Of a stretch of DNA of 64,000 bases, positions 25,687 to 36,711 are shown piece after piece (position 1 is the first letter of the stretch; each line of letters starts with the position of its first letter). Both the position numbers and the translations under genes were made by a program. The stretch is from Ceratodon purpureus. Its lineage: Eukaryota > Streptophyta > Bryopsida > Pseudoditrichales > Ditrichaceae. The stretch is taken from NCBI GenBank assembly GCA_014871385.1, contig CM026431.1, positions 1,114,137 to 1,178,136 on the forward strand, in the 5' to 3' direction. The notes beneath the pieces were generated by a model that ran no database searches, was not told the DNA's origin, and saw nothing but the letters and a program-made list of their open reading frames with translations.

Positions 25687-27419
25687 GGGAATTCTCGAGA
25701 TTTCACACTTTTTTAAAATTTGTAGATTTAAGATATTGAAATGTAAGCATGGAAAAGATATGTCATGATATTTGTAGATGAGGAAATCTAATAAAAGAAG
25801 CAACCCAATTTTTTGGAAGGGTGTGCTCTACATTGAGCTTTCGCATGTTTGCAAGCTCAATATACTCATAAGTGACATTTCTCATAGATAATTTCTTGAA
25901 CCCTTTAAAAATTGCCATGCAGTAAAGATCACATTCTTTAGCAACTAGTGGGAGTCGTCATTTTATCTTCAATGTTGTGGTAGATGAAATTTGTTTAAAT
26001 GGGAAACATCACTTCATTCACTAAAATCTATGGCGGTTAGGGGGAGAGCACAATAAAGTGGACCACAAAGTGCAATATGTGATCACTAAGAAGTGAATAT
26101 GAAGTGTGCTGTTTTTTAAAGCTCAAAGCTGAAGTTGAGCATTTGGTGTAGTTTTTGAGCATTTTAGTAACTTTCTAGGGTGTCATAAGGTATCTTGCAC
26201 GTATCTTCATAAAAAGAACGTCCTTAATCGAAACTTAATTTGACCACTACTTCTAAATCATGAAAATGAACTTTTCTGAAGTCTTAATTTCATCATTTGG
26301 TGCCTTCTATCATCTTTAGAGGATGTTTTCTTCAATTTAATTAACAATGTCCGGTGAAAAAGAAACCCCAAAAAGTTTCACGGAAAATTGGGTCTCAAAA
26401 ACATCCTTGCAAGTTGCGGTACTTCTCGTCCGCCCAAACTTTCATTTGAAGTGGTCATTGTCATTTCTACGATTGCAATTCACAAACGGAGGGCACCGTG
26501 GAATCAAAAGTGATTTCCGACAACATTTGACAGATGTTCTTATCACTTTTTCAAATGACTGCATTCACTTTGTCGGACTTTAAGGTTCTCGTACGGCATT
26601 GTAGAAGACGTGAATTCGTACCATATTCTCCCACACTTTAGATAATCAAGTCTATTTTCTATACCCAAACTTCTTCCCATCATACCAACAACCAAGATGT
26701 CACCTTTTTAAGTCTTTGCGATAGGGGCTGAAATTGGCAATGAGCTAAGCACTTTTGTGGTACACTTTATTGTGCTTCCCCCCATTAGTTAAATTTTTTT
26801 TGAAATAAAGCTTGATTGAATTGTGAAGCTGATTTCTGGGATTGAATATTGATGTGAAATTTCTGCAAATGGTACAATGCATTATGCATATCTATGAAAT
26901 GACTTGATTGTTTTTCTTCTTCACGAAACCCGCTCTTGACCTCCACCTCTATTTGTTATTATAAGAACCACAAGTATATTTCCATGGACCACCGGATCTA
27001 ACATTTGGACCATAGGTTCACATTCCAAAATTATTGTGCACTATTTTCTACTTGGTCATGCAATTCATGGTTTGAACTTCAATCGTGAATTACTTGAAAG
27101 TTAAATTGTTTAAATATTTCACAACTTGGATGTGCAAGTGAACTATCACTAAAGAACAAGTGCAAATTATTACTAAAGAACACAATGCCATGCTTCATAT
27201 CATACTCTTGACTATTCATGTTAAAATCATTTATAACAATACTACACATTGTAGCAAAATTCAATCAAGTTATACCACCATGACACCCATCACCTCAATT
27301 ATGAGTCTATGACATCAAGAAGCAAAATTTACTTATTTATTGTTGAATTATGCACACATCATAATAACGTTAGACTCTTTTTCTTTTGAAATCCTTAGTT
27401 GTTTATCCCCTAAAGTTGA
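25687..27419. other. AT-rich spacer, no gene seen
   Basis: A 78-codon frame at 26347-26583 is open but has no recognised similarity; not called. Confidence 0.4.
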
Positions 27420-27920
27420 AAGGCCTCATAATTGCCAAAAACCCTCAAAACTACATTTTTTCAATAGAAGGTGTAAATTTTTAAGTTTTGATGCATTTTG
27501 GGGGGAAATAAGCCTAGGATCTAGTACCTTACTTGTACATGTATATGTATCCCAAATCTTAGATTCAAAATCCTTACCATTTGTGAGATAATAATGTTCA
27601 GGGTTGGAAAAACTTTTTTTTCCTTCTTGCAAAATAGGGTTTCAAGTGTTTTATGAGCCAAAAAAACCAATTTGAAAAGAAAATTTGATGTGAGGTTCTT
27701 AATATTCTTGTTCTTAGGTGGGTTAGGAATATGTCCATGTACTATTTTCCCTCATACAACCTATAAAACCTATTGATTTTTCACATGTAGGTATGCTGAA
27801 ATTCAAATACAAAGGCCGGTCTATGATTGTAAAAAAGGCATATAAAAGAAATATTGGATTGAAAATCCGAGTGGTGAGATCATGCCTTCAAATTGTATGT
27901 ACATGTAAAAATAAATAAAA
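27420..27920 (-). repeat. Dispersed repeat, copy 2
   Basis: Collinear, diverged match to 10040-10560 in the opposite orientation (for example ATGCTGAAATTCAAATACAA, AAAAAAGGCATAT, TGTACATGTATATG). The edges were not defined precisely. Confidence 0.6.
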
Positions 27921-27994
27921 AATAAAAACGTAAAAGAAAAGTAAAATCTCAATTTTTGATGAATTTTAGAAGTGTTTGCGATATAATTAATTTT

Positions 27995-29006
27995 CTCCTC
28001 AGCAAGAAGCCGTCCCAGAGAGCTACTAGATATGCACGAGTCACAGCATTTGGCAACCACTTTAGAGTGGAGGATGCATTAGGGGACAAATGGGGTCTCC
28101 AACGGGCCTTGTAAGATAGCCCGAAGGTAGGTGAACTGCTGCCCGCTGACACCTCTCTGCAAAATCTCATTGGTGGATATCCTGCCCGCTGGCAACAAAA
28201 TTCGCCCCGCTGACAACAGAATCCGCTACTGTCCAATGGGGTGACAGCAGTGGGCACACGCTCGTTGACAGTGTCATTACTGCTCGTATTGTCCAACGGG
28301 GTGACAGCAGTGGGCAACGCCTTTGCTGCAAGCGATTGGCTGGACCCCCCAAACGCCAATTTGGCGACCTGCTGGCACCATTGGTGCCAGCAGGTAAAGT
28401 GCACCCGCATGGCCAAATTTTGAGGCACGGATTCCGACCAAAGGCCCGTTGGAGACCCCATTTTCCCCCTAATGACAGTACAAGATACTTGTTGAGTTAC
28501 AACAGCGGGGTAGCGTCCTTTTCCAGGAGATTGTTGGAAATGTTTGTGAATCCTTTGTGAACTACGTGGGAGTACTTCAAGACATACTTGAGTTGGATTA
28601 TGGTGCATTGAGTACGAAGATAATTCTGCTGCGTTGTGAGTGGGTGAAAACCATAGACAATCGAGGTAATCCTACGTACTATACGAAGGACGAGGCTGGA
28701 TTCCTTGTAGTGAACTTTCGGCACAAATTGCCTCGCTTGGCAGACCCGTTCATTTTCCCAAGCCAAGCTACTCAAGTTTTCTTTTCAGACGTTACAGGAA
28801 GACCGAGTTGGAAAGTTGTACTACGTAAAGAGGCACGAGCTCGACGAGAGGTCGTTGATACATCCGATGCATTTATGAACACAACAGTGGAGATTGACGG
28901 GCTAAGAGCTCCCCATAACTTGCCAATTCCAACTGAAACGTTAAATTTAATTGGGGCCATAGAATTGTCGGAGGAAGACAACTTATTAGCACGGGCAGGA
29001 TATTAG
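27995..29006 (+). pseudogene. DUF4216-type (CACTA transposon) relic split by a MITE
   Basis: The best-preserved part, 28557-29006, reads GVLQDILELDYG, CEWVKT, DEAGFLVVNF, DPFIFPSQATQVFF and SWKVVLRKEAR. This is the pattern of DUF4216, a domain found next to CACTA (En/Spm) transposase in plants. Upstream, 28018-28077 reads in frame ARVTAFGNHFRVEDA. After the MITE, 28475-28553 gives STRYLLSYNSGVA, matching the usual NSG motif, but in another frame from the DUF4216 part. So the gene has a MITE insertion and at least one frameshift near 28555. No DDE transposase is seen nearby, so it is a stranded fragment. Confidence 0.72.
28077..28474. mobile_element. MITE inserted in the DUF4216 relic
   Basis: Left CATTAGGGGACAAATGGGG... 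pairs with right ...CCCCATTTTCCCCCTAATG over roughly 35 bp, running into GGGCCTT. The interior holds two copies of GGGGTGACAGCAGTGGGCA and a perfect palindrome CTGGCACCATTGGTGCCAG. The edge trinucleotides (TTA left, TAA right) suggest a PIF/Harbinger-type insertion with a diverged duplication; not certain. Confidence 0.65.
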
Positions 29007-31047
29007 TGTCATTCCAATACATGAATCGCTCATACATGCTGCTAGCCTTGCAGAGCATGTATAGGTGATTACAGCATTAGCCGTCCTTTTTAGCATCCAG
29101 AATTTTGATGAAGCCTTGAACATGTACAGAGAGAAATTAGAAGAAGATCCAGTTCTTTGGACATTGGTACTTAGGCAACATATGAGTACCCTGAGCACTG
29201 ATTGCACTACCTAAAAGTTAGTGTCCGAAATACCTAAAATATGACTGACAAATGACTTTAGTAGTCATTTGTAAGACAAGTGGAAGTCATCATGGATTGG
29301 CACTTGTGGTAGTGAATTTGGGACGCCTTTTAGAAAAAGCATACCCTATTCTGAGTCCTTGAAGAATTTAGAAGAAACCTTGAACATTTACAGAGAGAAA
29401 TTAGAAGAAGGTCCAGTTCTGCATCGCCATCTGTCATCGTTATACGACACCTTACTTGAGCAGACTCTCTACTGTTTGATTCGTTGCCTTTTCCGAGTGC
29501 AGATTTCTCACATCTCTCACCTTATTGACCTCCGAGGTGAAAAATGTTGAGAATAAGTTCTTGCAAATGATCCTTGACAAGACATTAGTCGGTCCTTTGG
29601 ACCAAGGAACTCGCTCTTTGATCATTTTTGATGCTGTGAAACGTGAAGGAATATATCCTTCCACTCTTGAAACTATATCAAACATTACGAAGGTGGTTTA
29701 AAGCCTATACTTGAAGTCCACCAAAATCATGTTGTAATTTCAGTGGTGGTAGCTGTGAGGGACCTTCGGTCATTTCAAATGTTTATTATGTACTGGACAT
29801 GCACCCTGTTTCCAACGCTCATATGTCAGTCATTTTGGAGTCGCCATGTAGAAACGTCGAAGTCACATACTAGTAGCCCCAGAACAACTAGTGTCCACGT
29901 CAGCCCCTTCATAGGCCCGGTGGTGGCAGTGGAAATCGATTCATTCAGCACTTTGTCTTCAGGGTAGTCATTTCCGAGTCACATTGAAGTTACAGGAAGC
30001 GGCGTCTTTGAAGTCCTAGACTAGGTACAACAACAAAAAATTCTACTTCCTGTCCGAAGCCCGCCACAGCGGGCAACATTAACCACCCAAAATCATTAAG
30101 TCATTTCTTACTCACTAAAAAGACATGAAGAGTATTATTTGGTGACTTGAAGTGACTTTTTAATGACTAAGATGTCTGCCGCTGACTTCCCTTAGTTCTC
30201 GACGTTATCTCGTTCCCAAGGAGAACTGAAAATCATAGATGAAAGTCTACCTTCATTGCACCCTATTCAGCGGTTCAGAAAAATGACTCCCAAATGACTC
30301 TTCCAATGCTGTTGCCCCAGTGCTGGTGCAATTATGGAATTGGTAGACATTTTTTAGTTGTTCCGGACATATTGTCACTTTACAGTCATTTCTCGCAGTC
30401 ATTTATTCACTGTTTTTTTGTAGTGTAATTAGTTGCCTTCTCGAAGGATATTCATTGGTCGTGGGAAAGCTCACATGAGGAGTGAGCGAGTGACGGAGTT
30501 TTTCGGAGTATATTCTTCATGTACAAAATCGAGGAAAGAAATACTTCCACAGTACTCCATTGTTGTATATTTGTTAGTAGTGATAGATTGTAGGCGGTCT
30601 GCACCGACGTCGAGCTACCACATCCAAAGCTTTCATGTCTACACAAAGCTTTCACGTTTAGACCTGCCTTAAGTTTGCTCCTCTTGAATGTCCAAGCTCT
30701 TGTGACGGCTCTTCTCTGCTCACCCTGCACCACACATGCAATTCAAAAACCATAGACTGAGCCTTTCTCTCTGCCCCAGCGTCATCCCACTTCTTGTCTA
30801 TGAGGAATTCAATATCGCAAAGCGTTTTTGACAATAAAGCCTCCTGTGCAGTAGGGCGCGAGTTGTGAATATAAATAATCCACTAATAGCACTTGCTCAA
30901 CTATTGTACCGTACAACTTTTGATCATTGCTAATGTCCGTCCTCAGCTCTCCACATTGGTCTAGTGCAATGTTGATGTTGGTTGAGTAATTGTGTTATCT
31001 CTCCTCGTGGCGACAATCTCCTCTTTCTTGTGGCAAGTGGAGTAAGT
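29007..31047. other. Spacer with short duplications, no supported gene
   Basis: A ~65-bp segment occurs twice (about 29099-29160 and 29359-29425), reading E-ALNMYREKLEEDP and LEETLNIYREKLEEGP. That is a decayed helical-repeat-like coding scrap. AGTCATTT/AAATGACT motifs are frequent at 29235-30420. Nothing else is supported. Confidence 0.4.
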
Positions 31048-31522
31048 ATGGCGGAAGGATTTCTCAGCCGCGTTTCTGTAGCTCTAATTTTGGTGGTTCT
31101 CATCGTTAGCCTTTAGCTTTTATCCAACATTAGCAAAGCTGAAGCTTTAGAAACAGGTGGAAATAGAGGAAGGAGAGTTTTGGGGGACTGGAAAAAGGAG
31201 CAGGAAGCAGACCGAGTAGTGCTCCTTGAGCAACTAGCTGTGAAGTTTGCACTGTATGCGGGAATGGTCACGATGGATGCCACGACAGGACGAGATTACT
31301 TCTACTTCTTCATTGAATCTCCAAGGGACGCCTCAAAGAAGCCATTGACATTGTGGCTGAATAGTGGTCGGTTTCAATCTCTACTCTTGCATTTCCCCTA
31401 TTTTTCTTTGGCTTTGTTCGTCTTTAGCCTCTGGGTTTGCAGAGGAGTTTGGCCCATATCGGATTCTTCCCAATGCGTCTGGAGTATACCTCCACGATAG
31501 TGCATGGAACAAAGGTTTAATA
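31048..31522 (+). pseudogene. Serine carboxypeptidase-like (S10 family) N-terminal relic
   Basis: An ATG at 31048 opens a hydrophobic signal-peptide-like stretch broken by an in-frame TAG at 31114-31116. Downstream the frame reads KFALYAGMVTMDATTGRDYF, then FYFFIES and PLTLWLNSG, the hallmark start of plant serine carboxypeptidases. After an apparent intron (31365 to about 31441), EEFGPYRILPNASGVYLHD and SAWNK continue the family pattern. The GGPGCSS oxyanion-hole segment expected between these is missing, and the exons with the catalytic GESYAG, Asp and His are absent. With the nonsense codon this is a dead 5' fragment. Confidence 0.7.
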
Positions 31523-33790
31523 ATTTTCTCCGAATCCATTTCTCTCCGAAGTTTCCAGGTTACCTGCTTTTCTTTCTCCAACACTCCAACAGTCTTCCGG
31601 TAGAGAATATTGAGAATTCATTGTAATAACCCATGTGATCTCATGACCATTGCGGACAGAATCCAACATGCTATTTTCTGGAATCTCCCAGCGGAGTCGG
31701 ATTCTCATTCTCCAAAAACTATTTTGAGAATCAAGAGGGTGGAGATAAAAGAACACGTATTCTTCATCACTCGAAGCTCGCTTTTGCAAAATGCCATAGA
31801 GTTTCATGGGTTTCTTGCTTGAGGCCCAGCAATAAAACGCATTAGGCACTACTTCTTCAGCTAGATTGATGACAGAACTCTACCTCCGTAGGCCATTTTC
31901 AGAGGATTTTGCACTGAAAAGTTTTCTGGTCGCCCAACTCCTCTCCCGCAGATTCGTAGTTTGGGTTCAGCAATTTATGAAAAGTCATCCCAAATTTTTA
32001 TTTAAAAAATTCTAGTCAGAAGATGAACGCACGGGTTGTTGCTAAGCTTGCGGTTGTTACCTCTGTGTGCAAAGTTGTCCTCTGGGTTTCTTGAGGGGCG
32101 ATGGCGACCAAGTGGACCTAGTATAATTGTAATTTCTCCGTTGACGTCTCCGAGTTTTACCTGAAGTTTTCCATAGGCTTGACCCTCATAGAAAATGTCG
32201 TTTGTTGAAGCGGAGGATAATTACTTGCTTCAGGATTCTAGAGCTTTGATTCTACCTCGCAACCATTACCTTCCGCTCGCTGCGAGCGGTTGTTGCACAA
32301 CCAAATCACGAGACAAAGGCTTCTTTTGCAATCGGCATCAAACCCTAAAGTGATGCGCTCCCGCTGTTCCTGCACTAACGCTCCCTCGTTGTATAGAGTG
32401 GCGTTCCCAACATTGGGAGCGTCACCCTTTACAACATGGGCATTAAATATATTTAAAATTATTAATTTTTTCAAACAAAATTGTGCTCACATTGCAACAT
32501 AAAATTCTTCTAAATTTTTTTCCTTCTTCGTAGTGTTTGTGCAAAGGAAGGTCACTTTGACTGGATGCGGACAATAGACATTTTACTATTTTCATAAGAA
32601 CTCACCATCAATCCTTGAAATGTTAGTAGACTTCTAATTTGCCCAATTTGTAGCTTCAAATTCATATTTATGAGTCAAGAATAGGACTACCCCCCCCCCC
32701 CCCCCCAATGACCAAGATAGATAGCCAATTAGGGTTTGTTTAAAAATAGTAAAATTATTTTGAAAGAATTGAAGAAATTACACAAGATATAAAACTTTTG
32801 TGTAAACCTCCTTTTTCAAACTTCAAGTCAATAAGGCAAAAGATGCAAAAGTTATGAATAAAAAACTCCCTAGTAGAAGTCAAGGGGACAAAAGAAGGAC
32901 AAGTGTTTCATACACACCCATAGGTACATAAACATGGAATACATTTTCTTTACATTTTTTCTACCATCTTATCATTTGTAGCCATTTACTATCAATCTTT
33001 TCACTTGTCTTTTTTCCACCTTTTTCCCAATTGAACTAGCCTATTTTTTCATTGCATATTTTCTTTATTGGATTTCTTTTTTCACCCAATTTTTTACTTG
33101 TATTCCATTCTTAAAATTTGTCTCTCATATTTTTCCATCTGTCTTCCATTCCTTTTTTGTTTCATCCCTTTTATTTCGGAGATGCTATTTTGTGAGCCTA
33201 GCAGCTGAGCTTGTGAGCTCATGAGCCTAAAAGCCTTCAATTACAAAATTCTTTTTTTTGTAATTTTGAGAGTGAGGACCCATACCGTGATTTAGAGGGA
33301 GGATACATTGCAATCAAAAGTGACTCTAAAGATTGAACCCAAGAGATTCTGTGAAGTGTTTAGTAATGTTAGACAATTTAGGGGTATAAATTAACACAAG
33401 CTCTTTTCCTTCCTTTCAGATTCATTCCCCTCTTTCCCCTAAAACCGGAAAATCTATTATGACCGCCAACCCCTTAATCCGGATTCTACTTATACCTAAT
33501 CCAGACTAGGATCCGGTCACCTTAACTCTCTCAATCTACCGGATTCTCTGCTTCATCCGGATTTCATTACTAAGGTAACCAATCCTTTCTTTTCCTTAGT
33601 TTCCGTTCCTACTACTCTCTCTGTTTAGTTTAACCTCTATTAGCGCTTCAGAGGGATCTGCCACTTGGTTTCTAGAGGGGTAGGCCCACCACTCCTTCCA
33701 GAATTTTTAGTGATGGAAGATTCACTCCCCTAATCTATCCTCCTATTCTAACAGGATCTGGTTTGATCTTTCACAACAGCCCAAAAGTGA
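31523..33790. other. Spacer with poly-C tract and a composition change near 33.4 kb
   Basis: A run of 17 C lies at 32690-32706. Pyrimidine-rich DNA at 32940-33180 leads to ATGCTATTTTGTGAGCCTAGC near 33183, similar to ATGCTATTCTGCGAGCCTTGAGC near 54469. From about 33430 the CCGGA motif becomes frequent, as inside the neighbouring 33.8-39.4 kb element. No gene. Confidence 0.45.
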
Positions 33791-34250
33791 ATGTGGGATC
33801 CGAGAAACTCAGAATAAACCGGAAGAGCCCCATCCGGAGTTAGGATTCCATTAATTTTTCATTTTTTTGGTTAATTAGGTAAAAACTAGCTAGACATTAG
33901 CCGCATTAGGAGTTAACGCAAACCGGATACTCCAGAAACCTTAAAACAGTTAACGCAAGAAGTATTCTCGGAACCTTGATCCCGGAACTCGGAACAGAAA
34001 ACTCGGAACGGGTTGACGATCCGAGAACTGACCGTTACCGTAACCGCGTCTGGGATCCGAAACGACGCGGAAGTCATCATGACTCGGATATTGTCGAGCC
34101 CGGTACGGTGGCGGCTGCAATTACGCGCCGCCACAACGTTTATGGTGCCCGGGGTATATAAGCGGGAGTGTTAGGGTTTGGAGTTCCTTTTTGCGAACTG
34201 GGAGTAGAGAGTGAAAGAGCGGTGAGGTGTGTTGTCTTTTCCGATTCACT
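33791..34250 (+). repeat. Left terminal inverted repeat
   Basis: Reverse complement of 38893-39355 with scattered substitutions and small indels. It contains a TATATAAG box at 34155-34162, followed by AG-rich leader-like sequence. Confidence 0.85.
34155..34162 (+). promoter_or_regulatory. TATA box in the left TIR, facing inward
   Basis: TATATAAG flanked by GC-rich DNA. Its mirror at 38982-38989 faces the other way into the element. It could start a transcript toward the 34820 frame. Confidence 0.5.
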
Positions 34251-34819
34251 CGCGGGGAAAGTTCGTATGTGAGCGGAGAACGTAGAGCGGAGAGCGGAGA
34301 GCACAGAATGGAGAGCATAGAAATGACATTTAGCCAAATTTTTGAAAGCAAAGTAGACCCTATAACCGTGGAAAATTACTAAAATAAGGCATGAGTTTGT
34401 TACTTTTTTTAGGAAAAGAGTATATTACCGTGGAATTCAGGGTTCTTTCCGGTAAGGATTTCTTACGTTAGTTTACTGAGGTACAAATTAGGGCTGATGT
34501 CATGATGACGTCATGCATACAATCCTTTAGATTCGGTCCCTTATTGGATCTAGATACGAGTATTTCAGCATGATGTTTTTAGATAATACAGATAATTCTA
34601 GGAATAAGAAACCTCGAAAAGAAATGGTCCTAAAAGTTCGTAGCATATTTCAGAGTTCGTGTACAATAATGGAGTTGCTGAAACCAAGATGTATACCAAG
34701 TCAAGCTGCTTGTCTTGGTCGAAGAATTCTTCGTCTTTAGCTAAGACCATTTCTAGCTTAAGTGTCAAGCAACGATCTATATAAACCTTAGCAAACGTCC
34801 TTGAAGTTGTATTAGCTCA

Positions 34820-35383
34820 ATGATTTCTGTAGAACTTAAGCTTGTACTTGCTAGGGAGTTGTTTGAAGGTATGGGCGATTCATTTGAGGTCGTTGCTTGT
34901 GAAACGATTTTACAGGATTTGCTTAAGTGGATGGCGGATGGGCCTAACCCCTGGGATCATATAGGTAGTAGTGCAACGCGGGGTTGGACTCCTCAGACAG
35001 TAATCACGTTTGAAGACGTCGAGAACGCTCATGCTGTGTCGAAGAGGTGGAAGCGTGAGATTGACAGCAGTCCTGAATACGCATGCCTTCGGCTAGCGAG
35101 GTGGGATTACTTTTCGTACGAGGGTCGCCATTGGAGTCCAAAGGATGAATACGAAGTTAATCGGTTCAACATCAACTGGAGTATTTTAAGGAGTTCTTGG
35201 ACACTCGCAAATCCAATTTACAACGAGAGGTTAGAGATAGCGTCCCTTGGAGAACTTAGTTGCGTTGAGTTAGATCAGTTGAGGACACTGCTATGGGCCA
35301 ATGGGAATCAATTCTTGGATGTGCCGGAAGGAGAGGAAATTTCTCCGAGAGATGGTATCTGGATCTCTCCCAAGAATAGGTAA
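34820..35383 (+). CDS. Hypothetical 187-aa protein inside the TIR element, weakly F-box-like
   Basis: Uninterrupted frame from ATG to TAA. A central stretch, VSKRWKREIDSSPEYACLRL, with W/R/K spacing recalls the second half of F-box domains (V-CKRW-R...W..L), but the start of an F-box is not evident, so the assignment is weak. The C-terminal half is rich in Trp and acidic residues. No signal peptide or membrane segment. It lies between the long TIRs, about 660 bp downstream of an inward TATA box, and so could be captured host sequence or an element-encoded accessory protein. The intact frame, amid decayed neighbours, suggests recent capture or selection. Confidence 0.45.
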   Translation: MISVELKLVLARELFEGMGDSFEVVACETILQDLLKWMADGPNPWDHIGSSATRGWTPQTVITFEDVENAHAVSKRWKREIDSSPEYACLRLARWDYFSYEGRHWSPKDEYEVNRFNINWSILRSSWTLANPIYNERLEIASLGELSCVELDQLRTLLWANGNQFLDVPEGEEISPRDGIWISPKNR

Positions 35384-36711
35384 TATGGCTATGGAACTGT
35401 GAGATTTTTAATGGATAAGAGAGAAATTACAGCGCAATATAAATTTTGAACATTTCTTTTGTAACATTTCATTCTTCATGTTATATTTTGAGCATTATAG
35501 TTGTGACATTTTATCCTTTACATACACGGAGACGAATTGGAAATGAGAATCATAACTACTTTAGGGTGTTTGGAGTAGAGTAGACGAAGGATTACGCAAT
35601 CAACTCCAATTAAATCAAATCAAATCAGATGAAAACAATGAAAGACCGAAGCCTCCTCCAAACTCACAACATGCTATGTCGGAATACGGAAACGCAACTA
35701 ACATCCGGATAGCACCCTAATTGAGCGTAAACTTCCGTATTGTCACTAGGTTCCGAGTATCGTCCAGGGATTCAATAGTGTTTCACCAAGTAGTTACTTC
35801 TAATCGTTCCGAACCTTACCGCAGCTCGGATAGTGTCTTCAGAACGTAACTCCTTAACTATCTCTCTCTCTCTTTCTCTCTCTCATTAGGTGTTTCGTCC
35901 ACAAACCCCAACGTCTCGGAACAGTTACCGTCTCACAATTGTCCTAGAATACTCTGTCCAGCAGGTCACACAGACGATCCCTTCCGATCCGTGAGACTAC
36001 AACGACAAACCAATCCGGATCTGGGAGAACGAGGATCCGATTATCCCTAGGCGACCCGTACCACGTTCCGAATCCCCCTCTCACAGTGTACGGAACCTTT
36101 TCAGAAGTTCAGGGAGCCCGATCAAGTACTCCTTGATCCGCTTCGACCCTAGCGACGGCTATTCCGCGTGAGGTTGGGTTGGGGACGGAACAGTGAGGCT
36201 TCACTCCTATGACAATCCACTAAATCTTTCCGCTCAATCCCATTACCTTTCCGGTTTGGGTCTCATCACAACTCCCATCACCTTCCTATCCGAGCTACAG
36301 CGGAACTCTCATATCCTTCCCGGATCATTCACACTTAGCTGGAAACCACGCACAGTACTTGCAAAACACGAATACTTTACTGATAAGGAATATAGGGAGA
36401 AAACATGCAAAACGAAGACCCGGACTGCATCGCCTTCCCCGTTTAAGTAAGCAGGGGCTTTCACAAAAGCGGTGGCGCCGGCAGTTCAATCAAAACCCTA
36501 ATCCCTAGTTATCTACTTAGAGTCCTACTTTACGACTAAACCGGATCTCCCGATCCGGAATCTAATCCTATAAATCCCGAAAGTGACGGCCAGTTGCAGC
36601 GAGAGGAATCTACCCCATCTTTGTCTTCTTGTGGCTCTCCTGCTCGCGGTCTTTCTCCTTCGACCTGGTCATCCGTGGCTCGGATCCTCCTGCCCTTGCT
36701 GCCCGCTCCGC
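35384..36711. other. CCGGA-rich interior of the TIR element, no gene seen
   Basis: Contains a CT microsatellite near 35862-35885 and many CCGGA/TCCGG words. Frames of 60-85 codons are not supported as genes. Confidence 0.4.

Noticed and set aside
28241..28560. 60-74-codon frames within the MITE
   Set aside because: They cross the element's inverted ends and have no independent support.
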